DNA of 64,000 nucleotides from NCBI RefSeq assembly GCF_047663525.1, contig NC_092591.1:49019501-49083500 (forward strand), in the 5' to 3' direction. Below, one piece after another: positions 1 through 8,557 of the stretch. The position numbers and the translations under genes were made by a program. The notes under the pieces are model-generated. The model ran no database searches, was not told the origin of the DNA, and saw nothing but the letters and a program-made list of their open reading frames with translations. This DNA comes from Anas platyrhynchos. Taxonomy: Eukaryota; Chordata; Aves; Anseriformes; Anatidae. Every line of letters starts with the position of its first letter. The first letter of the stretch is position 1.

Positions 1-481
1 AATGGCTGCCTCAACCTTGTTTGAATCCAAATCAAAAAGTAGCTAGGCTGTATTCTGGAGCAAGAGCTCAGCCTCACATGACTGTTATTCCTGCAAACCA
101 AACTTGCACAAACAACTCTGTAACTTTGCACTTTTACCTGCCTTCTTCAAGATATCAACAGTGGTAGACTTTTCACATAGGTGTCCAGGTGATTAAAGGA
201 TAAACAGAAATGTAAGGCCTACTGCTAGTCGTAAGATTTTTGAACCTATAAAATACAAACACATGTCTTCACCTTAGTTATAATTTTTCCTTGTTGATGT
301 TACAGCTATAGAGAAGGTGAAAACCAAGTTACCATGGACTTGGACTGGTTGTGACAGGTATTACAGGGCATTTTTTACATGCTGGTACAGCTATTATGTA
401 AGCACCAGTTGCATATAAGTTGTCTTTACGAAGCTGGTGTGGAGAGTACTCTCTTGTGTTACGGGTGAGAAGTGCAACTGC

Positions 482-517
<36 letters not shown>

Positions 518-3173
518 GATCCAGTGCTCCTGCAATTTACAGTCGCTCAGAAGAGCTTTGGAGTAAATGCAAAACACACTAAATAACTTGTGAAGCTTTA
601 TTTATAAGGAAAAAAATGTTCTGAGAGGTGATACACAAAGTTTTCTTAATGGTAAAATTTAACAAGAATTACTTTAATTTGTTTCCATTTATTATATTTT
701 ATTCATAACACGTAACCGTCTTTCAAACTGAAGGAAGAAATAATTCCAAGCTAAATAGTAGGAGCACGTGCGAAAAATTTATGACTGTTCAAGATACCGG
801 AGTTTTGGTTGAGACCCAAGTTTTGCCTAGCACAGGGCTGTTTTAGCTCAATTGTGGCCTCTGCTGGAATATCCCGGTATTGCAAGTCGGCTATGAATAA
901 ACAAGATGTATTTATGCATCCTTCTAATGTAAGGAATCTTCATTGTGATGCAAAGCAACTCAGAATATGGTTGTATTGCACAGTTTCAGTTTTACAGAGC
1001 CTCAGAATGATTTATGTAAAGAGTTCTTCATTTCTGATGTCATGATGGCTGTTACATTGTGCCTTGCTCATGCATGTAACCCAAGAGCTGCACTTTGTGC
1101 TGTAAAATGTAATAGAGGTAAACACTCGGTGACTTTTTTTTTTTGTTTGTTTAAAACGTGTATAGATGGAAATAGCTTCTTCACATATCTGGATATGCAT
1201 TGAATGTCCTGGAGACCTCCAAAGGAATCTGTAGATGCTCCATGTTTGAAGACAAGATGTGGATGTTCTTCTGTACTACTAAGACTTGCTACTCTTGTTC
1301 TGTGTTCCTGTTTTCCCATGGATGAGAGAATAACTGGCTGCGCTTTAGGACCCTGTACAAACGGCATCTTACAAAAAGCCCACCGGGGTGAAGAGCACGG
1401 AAGCTGTGATTACTAGTGCCATTTCAACAGCAGACATGGGTTATCTGTACAGAGAGGGTAATGGGGAGGGATGACTGAATTTAGTCCTGGAGACATATAA
1501 TGTCAGCAATATGAAGTTCAGTGGGAGAGCACTGCTGAGAAAAAACATAGGCAGATCTTCATTTTCTCCTTCTCCTTGCCATGCAAATATTTGTGCAAAT
1601 GACAACTTACCTTGCTTCAAAGACACGCAGAAAGTCAAGGCTTGAACCTACTTTTGGCCCGATAATCTGGTTAGCTGTACCAGCATGAAGCTCATCACCC
1701 CCTCCTTCATTGAATCTATCATATAGCTTGGAGGGTTTGCGATGTGGGAACAATCAAGTGTGTGTCTGGAGCTGATAAATTCTTGTCTGTTCCTCTACTA
1801 ATTCATCTTACCATTTCAGATAAAAATTCTTTTAATATTTGCCTGGCGACAGCACCTGTATGCAAGCTCTTTGGTATAAATAGTGCTGAAAAGGTCAACT
1901 CAGGGTGAAGGAAAATTCTTCCTTACAGGATTTTCACTGGATAAACAACCTACTTTGTTCTGAGACTTTTTCTTTTAGTGATTTTAATGTTTTCTTTAAA
2001 TAAGAAGAATGTAGTATTTGGCAAATTGTCAGTGTGAGAATGTCACTCCAACTTTGATATTCAGTCCAAATTAAATCTTGGTTTAAAAAAAAATAAAAAA
2101 GGATTTTTCCCAGTTTTATATTCTGGGAAGTGACAGCACATATGCAGAATACTGTAATTAGGTTATATGACTGCTTACTAAAAATAGATCAAAAGAAAGG
2201 GAATAATATTGTAGTTAGATTATTACTTTGTATTTAATGAGAACTTGTGTAATGTAGAAAATGTATAAAGAAATGTTCTACAAAATCCTTTCTAACTTCT
2301 GTAGCTCAGTTTGTAGAGGATTTCGCTGGATCTTGTGATGCAATTAGTGCATCTGCACGTTTTGCACCTTGTGCCTCCAGGAGAAAGGTTAAACATTTCA
2401 AAGAACGTTGTTCAAGATCAGGCTGCTCAAACTTGCTGTATACTGAGCTTATAGAGTGAATCTTCAAAGACATTACTGTATGGAGCAGTAGTCTAATTCT
2501 TTTTCAAGCTTGAAGCAGTAATATGCAATGTATGTATTTCCATTTGTGACAGAAAGTTGCTGAGTAAGAACCAGGTCTCTTTTTGTCAAGACTTGGCAGG
2601 CTTTTACAGAACCGCCTGTGAGAGCTGAGGTTCTTCCAACTAGTTCTGGTTGGTGCTGCAGTTCATAACAAAGTCCTTGGCTTCCTTATTTCCGCTGTGT
2701 TAAAGGCAAGTAGTGATGGGGATCATCATGCCTGAATGATACAACTGCATTCTTATTTAAGTGTTGTGTAGAGACATAATCAGCTTGAAATCCTTGCTTC
2801 AATTAGTAAAACGTTTATCAATTATTGCTGAAATAGGCTAAGGCACTTTTCTGGCATGTGGAAGGGCCGACGTATGGGTTCAATTTTTGCTTCAACTTGG
2901 CAAAATGCAGGTTGAACCCAGATGTCACTAAGAGTGGTGTTATGTGGAATTTTTCTTGAAAAGCTGTGATTCAGCTTAGATGATGCTTTGCAAGAGAGAA
3001 TCCCAAATGGCAAAGACACTGCTGCAGAATTGCATGCTTCTGAAGACACCATAATCCTGTGCAGTGCTTGTGCCTCCCTTGCAGATCTCTGTGCTCTCTG
3101 TCAGCTTGGGATAGTACTAGGTGAGAAGCAGGATGTAAAAGTTGGTGTATTTTTGGCTGAGAGCCTTAATAAT
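1..3173. other. Intergenic stretch, no gene recognised
   Basis: I see no exon, RNA gene or recognisable repeat here apart from an A31 run at 485-515. Open frames are short, overlap on both strands and resemble no family I know. In mammals the catalase gene lies on this side of ELF5, so the segment could hold distal 3' UTR or flank of that gene, but no catalase coding sequence is visible. This is a statement of absence by eye, not a search result. Confidence 0.5.
485..515 (+). repeat. A31 mononucleotide run
   Basis: Thirty-one consecutive A residues. No AATAAA lies just upstream and no flanking duplication was noticed, so a retrocopy tail is not supported. Length polymorphism or assembly error is likely at such a run. 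Confidence 0.9.
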
Positions 3174-4315
3174 GATCATAGAATCATTAAGGTTGGAAAA
3201 GACCTTCAATATAATCTGGTCCAACCATCACCCTACTACCAATGTCCCTAAGAGCTAAGTCGAACCATTCCTTGAACACCCCCAGGGATGGTGACTTCAT
3301 CAATTCCTCAGGCAACCCCTTCCGATGTCAGACTACTCCTTCTGAGAAGAAGTGTCTCTTAATTTTCAACATGAACCTCTCCTGGAGCAACTTCAGGCCA
3401 TTCCCTCTAGTCCTATCGCTAGTTATCTGTGAGAAGAGGCTGACCCCCAGCTCCCCACAACTTCCTTTCAGGTCCTTGTAGAGAGCAGCAAGGTTACCCC
3501 TGAGCCTCCTTTTCTACAGACTAAACACCCCCAGTTCCCTCAGCTGCTCCTGACAGAACTTGTGCTCCAGGCCCTTTACCAGCTTTGTAGCCCTGCTCTG
3601 GGCATGCTCCATGGCCTTGACGTCCTTCTTGTACTGAGGGACCCAAAGCTGAACAGAGCACTCGAGGTGCGGCCTCACCAGTGCGGAGTACAGGGGGATG
3701 ATCACCTTCCTGGTCCTCCTGGGTACACTACTCCTGATACAAGCCAGGATGCCGTTGGCCTTCTTGACCACATGGGCACACTGTCAGCTCATGTTCAGGT
3801 GATCATCAATCAGTACCACCAGATCCTCTGTGCAGCTTTTGTGCCACTCTCCCCCAGGATTGTAGCACTTTATGGGGTTGTTGTGGCCAAAGTGCAGGAC
3901 CCAGCACTTAGCCATGTTGAATCTCATCCCACTGGCCTCTGCCCATTGACCCATCCTGTCCAGGTCTCTCTACAAGGCCTTCCTATCCTCCGGCAGACTG
4001 ACACTTCCCTCCAACTTGGTGTTGTCTGCAAACTTACTGAGGGTGCCCTCAGTTCTCTTGTCCAAACCATCAATAAAGATATTAAAGAGGATGGGCCCTA
4101 ATCCTGACACCTGGGGAACACCACTTGTGACCGGTTGCCAGCTGGGTTTCACTCCATTCACCACCACTCTGGGCTTGGCTGTCCAGCCAGTTTTTAACCC
4201 AGCAGAGTGTGCCTGTCCAGGCCATGGGCTGCCAGCTTCTCCAGAATACTGTGGGAGACCATGTCAAAGGCCTTGCTGAAGTCTAGGTAGGCTACATCAA
4301 CAGCTTTTTCTTTAT
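3174..4315 (-). mobile_element. CR1 LINE, 5'-truncated, minus strand
   Basis: The 3' end lies at the left: the plus strand reads tcatagaatcat followed by aggttggaaaagacc, the reverse complement of the CR1 3' terminus with its ATTCTATG-type tail. Moving right on the minus strand, frames encode the C-terminal half of CR1 ORF2 reverse transcriptase: YLDFSKAFD near 4270-4300, [24 protein letters not shown], then [12 protein letters not shown] and LRELGVFSL. The reading frame shifts near 4150-4170 and carries in-frame stops, so it is a dead copy. The palm motif is FADN at 4021-4032 where active CR1 elements have FADD. Sequence up to 4320 can still be read as CR1-like, but right of the retrovirus (11281 on) I cannot see CR1, so the 5' truncation point lies within about 10 bp of the retroviral insertion. 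Confidence 0.9.
3514..4315 (-). pseudogene. CR1 ORF2 reverse transcriptase remnant
   Basis: Decayed coding part of the CR1 element. Three separate open segments on the minus strand (about 4082-4267, 3970-4167 and 3514-3771) show the end of the RT palm and thumb and the conserved C-terminal region of CR1 ORF2. The first and second lie in different frames; the second and third share a frame but are interrupted by stops. The second aspartate of the FADD catalytic motif is Asn, consistent with loss of function. Endonuclease and N-terminal RT regions are absent because of 5' truncation. Confidence 0.85.
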
Positions 4316-4320
4316 GAATA
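4316..4320. repeat. Target-site duplication, left copy (gaata)
   Basis: Five bases gaata directly left of the left LTR match gaata directly right of the right LTR (11276-11280). Extending to six bases breaks the match. A 5-bp duplication is typical of class III (ERVL/spuma-like) elements; betaretroviruses usually make 6 bp and gammaretroviruses 4 bp. Confidence 0.9.
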
Positions 4321-4503
4321 TGTGGTGGTTTTACCGTACTGGGCAGCTAAACCCCACAACCGCTCTCTCACTCCCCCTCCTTTAGATGAGGAGGGGGAGA
4401 AGTAAAGCGAAGAACAACTCACGGGTTGAGATAAGGATAATTTAATTAAAGGGAAATAATTATAATAGTTAAATAAAGACTACCATGAACTAACAATTTA
4501 ACT

Positions 4504-4574
4504 AAGGGGAAAATAAAAAGGGAAAGGGGAAAGGGAGGGGAAAAAAAAGGAAAATAAAAAGAAGGGAGGAAAAC
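4504..4574. repeat. Strand-asymmetric purine tract inside the LTR
   Basis: About 70 bp almost purely A/G on the plus strand, so U/C-rich in the viral RNA. The motif ggaaaataaaaag occurs twice (about 4507 and 4550). It falls downstream of the presumed start site and would lie in the 5' leader. The same tract occurs at 10758-10828 in the other LTR. Confidence 0.8.
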
Positions 4575-4761
4575 AAACAAACAAAATAAATGAAGGCTAT
4601 ATGGAAGTGCAGAGGAAAGAAATTACTCTCTACTTCCCACAAATGAGCGATGATTGACCACGTCCTTGAAGCAAGGCCTCAACGCACGCAGCCGGTGTTC
4701 GAGAGGAGGACCGACGTCTTCCAAACGAGAGCCCACCCCTCCCCTCTTCTTCCTGTTTCCA

Positions 4762-4770
4762 CCTTTTATT
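4762..4770 (-). promoter_or_regulatory. LTR TATA-like box (3' LTR copy)
   Basis: The minus strand reads AATAAAAGG. It lies downstream of a CCAAT box (4813-4809) and a symmetric CRE-like motif TGTGATGTCACA (4788-4777), the usual order of a retroviral U3. The same string contains AATAAA, so it could instead be read as a poly(A) signal; its distance from the upstream boxes favours TATA. Confidence 0.5.
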
Positions 4771-5021
4771 GCTGAGTGTGACATCACATGGTATGGAATA
4801 TCCCTTTGATTGGTTTAGGCCAGCTGCCCTAGTGATGTTTCTCTCCTCACCTTTTGCCCACCCCCTAGGAGGGTTAGAGAAAGGCCTAATACTGTGCCAC
4901 TGCTGCTCAGCAGCAGACACAACACTGGTGTGATAACACTGCTGTTCCAGCTACAAGTACAGAGTACGGCACTGTATGGGCTGCTGCCGGGAAAGTTAAC
5001 ATTCCAGCCAGACCCAATACA

Positions 5022-5034
5022 ACCTCCACCCCTT
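5022..5034 (-). promoter_or_regulatory. Polypurine tract (plus-strand primer)
   Basis: Directly abutting the start of the 3' LTR, the minus strand reads AAGGGGTGGAGGT and then TGTATTGG of the LTR. Position and composition match the RNase H-resistant purine tract that primes plus-strand DNA synthesis in retroviruses. One internal T and one terminal T interrupt it. Confidence 0.8.
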
Positions 5035-5374
5035 ATTCCATAACATTTGTGTCACACTCAGATCCCCATACTTTAGCATACAAGCATCCTCATCATTATT
5101 CCTTGTCCTTTAACAGGACAAGGATTTAATAGGACAAGATTAATAGGCAGGTGTATCTTCTCATTCCATAGGTCTTTCTTGGAAAACGTTCGTAAGAACT
5201 GTTGATGATTAGGTCTTCATCTGCCAAAGTGGCCACTCAAGGCAGGTGGAGTTGGATGTCTGGACGCGAGCACCAGCTTAGCTCAAATTCTTGTTGCACT
5301 GCCCGGCTCCTTGCAACGTTGACCTGTCGTTGATCCTACAGCATCTTCCTACAACATATAACTTAGATTACAGA
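5022..5374 (-). other. Non-coding 3' region of provirus, no env
   Basis: 353 bp between the pol stop and the 3' LTR. No frame here is long enough for an envelope or accessory protein, and I see no signal peptide or fusion-peptide-like segment. A short imperfect tandem (aggacaaggatttaat / aggacaagattaat, about 5115-5145) is the only internal structure noticed. The element therefore probably spread by retrotransposition inside cells or with help in trans. Confidence 0.8.
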
Positions 5375-8300
5375 TTAGTTTTCTCTCAGTGTCAAATCTC
5401 CTTGAGGCACACACTTGATATCCCCATTCCTTTGCATGACCCACCAGGTATACCCTGGTCCTTGGGCGAAGACAATCCCACGAGTGGGTTTGCCTTTTCC
5501 CGAGGCAGGAGCAACCCACACTGCCTTCCCCATCCACCTTCCTACATGCACTACGGGAACTTTAGCTCCTTTCACAGTGTGTAGGGGTTTTGTTTCGGCA
5601 GGACCAGCACGGCTGTCAGACCCCCTATTGTTAACTAGCCAAGTGGCTTCTGGTAGATTTGTGTCCCATTGTTTCCATGTCCCAGCACCTAATGCTCGTA
5701 ACATAGTCTTTAACAGTCCATTGTACCTCTCAACCTTCCCAGAGGCTTGTGGGTGATAAGGGATGTGGTATACCCACTCAATACCATGCCTCTTTGCCCA
5801 GGAGGTAACAAGATTGTTTCGGAAATGAGTCCCATTGTCAGACTCAATTCTCTCTGGTGTACCATGACGCCACAATACTTGTCTTTCCAGGCCCAAGATA
5901 GTATTTCGGGCCGTGGCATGGTTTACAGGGTATGTTTCCAACCACCCAGTAGTTGCTTCTACCATGGTAAGTATGTACCGTTTGCCTTGGCGGGTTTTTG
6001 GAAGTGGTCCAATATAGTCAATTTGCCAGGCCTCACCATATTGAAACCCTAGCCATCTCCCCCTGTTCCAGGGAGATTTTACCTTCATGGCTTTCTTGAT
6101 TGCAGCACAGGTCTCACACTCATGGGTAACCTGTGTGATGGCTTCAATGGTCAAGTCCACCCCTCGATCACGAGCCCATCTGTAAGTGGCATCCCTCCCC
6201 AGATGTCCTGATGTTTCATGGGCCCATCGAGCTACAAACAGCTCACCCTTACGTTCCCAGTCTAGGTCCACCTGAGCCACTTCAATTTTCGAAGCTCGAT
6301 CCACTTCTTCGTTGTTCCGATGTTCTACAGTAGCGCGACTCTTGGGCATGTGGGCATCTACATGACGTACTTTAACATCCAGGTTTCCTACCCGGGCAGC
6401 AATATCTTGCCACAGGGTAGCAGCCCAGATAGGTTTACCTCTGCGCTGCCAGTTGCTCTCTTTCCATTGCTGCAGCCACCCCCACAGAGCATTTGCCACC
6501 ATCCATGAGTCAGTATAAAGATACAATACTGGCCAATTTTCTCTTTCGGCGATATCTAGGGCTAGTTGTATGGCTTTTACTTCTGCATACTGACTCGACT
6601 CACCTTCCCCTTCCATGGCCTCCGCAACTCGTCGTATGGGATTCCACACAGCAGCTTTCCATTTCCGATGACTCCCTATCACACGGCAGGATCCGTCAGT
6701 AAACAACGCATACTGCTTTCTGTCCTCTGGCAACTCATTGTATGGTGGTGCCTCTTCAGCACGGGTTACCTCTTCTGTTGGTACTCCGAAATCTCTACCT
6801 TCCGGCCAGTCCATAATCTCTTCCAGGATTCCTGGGCGATTGGGTTTTCCCATTCGAGCCCGCTGTGTAATTAGTGCTATCCACTTACTCCATGTAGCAT
6901 CAGTTGCATGGTGTGTAGTGGGAATTTTCTCTTTGAACATCCAATGTAACACAGGTAACCGTGGTGCCAAGAGGAGCTGTGCCTCTGTACCCACAACTTC
7001 TGAAGCAGCTCGAACACCCTCATATGCTGTAAGTATTTCTTTTTCAGTTGGGGTGTAATTGGCTTCTGATCCTCGATAGCCCCGACTCCAGAAGCCCAGA
7101 GGTCGGCCTCGAGTTTCTTCTGGGGTTTTCTGCCAAAGGCTCCAGGTGAGGCCATGCTCCCCCGCTGCAGTGTACAGTATATTTTGCACAGCTGGTCCAG
7201 TACGGACAGGCCCAAGGGCTACTGCACGAGCTATTTCTTGTTTGATTTGTTCAAATGCCTGTTGTTGCTCAGGGCCCCACTCGAAATAGTTTCTCTTTCG
7301 AGTCACTCGATATAGAGGATTCACAAGCTGACTATAGCCTGGCACATGCATTCTCCAGAATCCCACGAGGCCTAGGAAAGCTTGCGTTTCTTTTTTGCTA
7401 GTTGGCGGAGACATTGCTGTTATTTTATTGATCACATCCATTGGAATATGGCGACGTCCATCCTGCCATTTTACCCCCAAGAACTGGATTTCCTGTGCAG
7501 GCCCCTTGACCTTGCTCTGTTTAATGGCAAAACCAGCTTTCAGGAGAATTTGGATTATTTTCTTCCCTTTCTCGAAAACTTCTTCTGCTGTGTTGCCCCA
7601 CACGAGGATGTCGTCAATGTACTGAAGGTGCTCAGGGGCTCCCCCTTGCTCCAGTGCAGACTGGATCAGTCCATGGCAAATGGTAGGGCTGTGTTTCCAC
7701 CCCTGGGGCAGCCGATTCCAGGTGTATTGGATGCCCCTCCAAGTGAAAGCAAACTGCGGCCTACATGCTGCTGCCAAAGGGATGGAGAAAAATGCATTAG
7801 CAATATCAATTGTGGCATACCACTTGGCTGCCTTTGACTCTAGTTCGTACTGAAGTTCCAGCATGTCCGGCACTGCAGCACTCAGTGGTGGCGTGACTTC
7901 ATTCAGGCCGCGGTAGTCCACTGTTAGCCTCCACTCGCCATTAGACTTTCGTACTGGCCATATAGGACTATTAAAGGGTGAGCGAGTCTTGCTGATTACT
8001 CCCTGACTCTCCAGTCGGTGAATCAACTCATGGATGGGAATCAGGGAGTCTCGATTGGTGCGATATTGCCGTCGGTGCACCGTTGTAGTAGCAATTGGTA
8101 CCTGTTGTTCTTCAACCTTCAGCAATCCTACAACAGAAGGGTCTTCTGAAAGGCCAGGCAAGGTAGACAGCTGCCTAATCTTTTCTGTGCTCAAAGCAGC
8201 TATGCCAAAAGCCCACCGGTATCCTTTTGGATCCTTGAAGTACCCTCTCTTGAGATAGTCTATGCCAAGGATACATGGAGCCTCTGGGCCAGTCACAATG

Positions 8301-8554
8301 GGATGCTTTTGCCACTCATTCCCAGTTAGACTCACTTCAGCTTCCAGTACAGATAGTTGTTGGGATCCCCCTGTCACTCCGGAGATACAGGTGAGTTCTG
8401 TCCCTTGGTAGCCTGATGGCATTATGGTACATTGTGCGCCAGTGTCCACTAAAGCTTTGTATTCTTGTGGTTCTGATGTTCCAGGCCATCGGATCCACAC
8501 AGTCCAATAAATCCGGTTATCCCTCTCCTCTACCTGGCCAGAGGCAGGGCCCCT
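5375..8554 (-). CDS. pol: Pro-Pol: protease, reverse transcriptase, RNase H, integrase
   Basis: Enzymatic polyprotein of the provirus, open for 1,059 codons after the gag stop. Numbered from the GTG at 8500-8498: retropepsin DTG at 19-21; RT first aspartate D232 and YIDD at 294-297; RNase H D602, E640, D664, D734; integrase zinc-binding H761/H766 and C795/C798; catalytic D828, D888 and E924 with 35 residues between the last two. The integrase C-terminal region ends near 1041; no dUTPase follows. All catalytic residues I checked are present and no frame break exists. The first true ATG (residue 27) lies beyond the protease active site, and the frame is that of gag with one UAG between. Expression as a Gag-Pol readthrough product is therefore the simplest reading. 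RT resembles the avian ERVL-like group; the family call is by recognition, not alignment. Confidence 0.93.
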   Translation of the reverse strand, partial: RGPASGQVEERDNRIYWTVWIRWPGTSEPQEYKALVDTGAQCTIMPSGYQGTELTCISGVTGGSQQLSVLEAEVSLTGNEWQKHPIVTGPEAPCILGIDYLKRGYFKDPKGYRWAFGIAALSTEKIRQLSTLPGLSEDPSVVGLLKVEEQQVPIATTTVHRRQYRTNRDSLIPIHELIHRLESQGVISKTRSPFNSPIWPVRKSNGEWRLTVDYRGLNEVTPPLSAAVPDMLELQYELESKAAKWYATIDIANAFFSIPLAAACRPQFAFTWRGIQYTWNRLPQGWKHSPTICHGLIQSALEQGGAPEHLQYIDDILVWGNTAEEVFEKGKKIIQILLKAGFAIKQSKVKGPAQEIQFLGVKWQDGRRHIPMDVINKITAMSPPTSKKETQAFLGLVGFWRMHVPGYSQLVNPLYRVTRKRNYFEWGPEQQQAFEQIKQEIARAVALGPVRTGPAVQNILYTAAGEHGLTWSLWQKTPEETRGRPLGFWSRGYRGSEANYTPTEKEILTAYEGVRAASEVVGTEAQLLLAPRLPVLHWMFKEKIPTTHHATDATWSKWIALITQRARMGKPNRPGILEEIMDWPEGRDFGVPTEEVTRAEEAPPYNELPEDRKQYALFTDGSCRVIGSHRKWKAAVWNPIRRVAEAMEGEGESSQYAEVKAIQLALDIAERENWPVLYLYTDSWMVANALWGWLQQWKESNWQRRGKPIWAATLWQDIAARVGNLDVKVRHVDAHMPKSRATVEHRNNEEVDRASKIEVAQVDLDWERKGELFVARWAHETSGHLGRDATYRWARDRGVDLTIEAITQVTHECETCAAIKKAMKVKSPWNRGRWLGFQYGEAWQIDYIGPLPKTRQGKRYILTMVEATTGWLETYPVNHATARNTILGLERQVLWRHGTPERIESDNGTHFRNNLVTSWAKRHGIEWVYHIPYHPQASGKVERYNGLLKTMLRALGAGTWKQWDTNLPEATWLVNNRGSDSRAGPAETKPLHTVKGAKVPVVHVGRWMGKAVWVAPASGKGKPTRGIVFAQGPGYTWWVMQRNGDIKCVPQGDLTLREN
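8533..8548 (-). promoter_or_regulatory. Possible readthrough-stimulating hairpin after gag UAG
   Basis: Six nucleotides after the UAG the minus strand can fold CCTGCC / GG-C-CAGG with a 3-nt loop and one bulged C. An alternative GGCC/GGCC pairing over the same stretch is also possible. Gammaretroviral readthrough relies on a structure at about this distance after UAG. No pseudoknot was established; this is a hand-folded candidate. Confidence 0.35.
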
Positions 8555-8557
8555 CTA
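8555..8557 (-). other. Amber stop separating gag and pol in one frame
   Basis: The gag frame ends GAC-TAG and the identical frame continues open into protease without another stop. The distance from the gag start to the pol frame is an exact multiple of three. The context is UAG-AGG-GGC. Class III and alpha/beta elements often use frameshifting or other routes; UAG suppression is known from murine leukaemia-type viruses, which also end gag with GAC UAG. Confidence 0.9.

Larger units (their letters stand above)
4321..5021 (-). repeat. 3' LTR of the provirus
   Basis: 701 bp with TG...CA ends, identical to the other LTR at a constant offset of 6,254 bp, with no indel. On the minus strand it reads, in order, CCAAT box, CRE-like site, TATA-like AATAAAAGG, a GC-richer block, a long pyrimidine-rich tract and an AT-rich end. 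A candidate poly(A) signal ATTAAA lies at 4446-4441 on the minus strand, so a transcript would end near 4420; that position is inferred. Confidence 0.95.

Noticed and set aside
485..515. Poly(A) tail of a processed retrocopy
   Set aside because: No upstream poly(A) signal, recognisable coding sequence or flanking duplication.
1..3173. Catalase (CAT) terminal exons, expected by mammalian synteny
   Set aside because: No catalase C-terminal coding sequence or tail codons were found on the plus strand.
4630..4920. 96-codon minus-strand frame present in both LTRs (also 10884-11174), reminiscent in position of an LTR-encoded protein
   Set aside because: It begins at GTG, crosses the promoter boxes, and its duplicate exists only because the LTRs are identical. 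No sequence support for a protein.
8498..8500. GTG as an independent pol start
   Set aside because: The frame is continuous with gag through one UAG, and no ATG lies ahead of the protease site; a GTG start is improbable in a vertebrate host.
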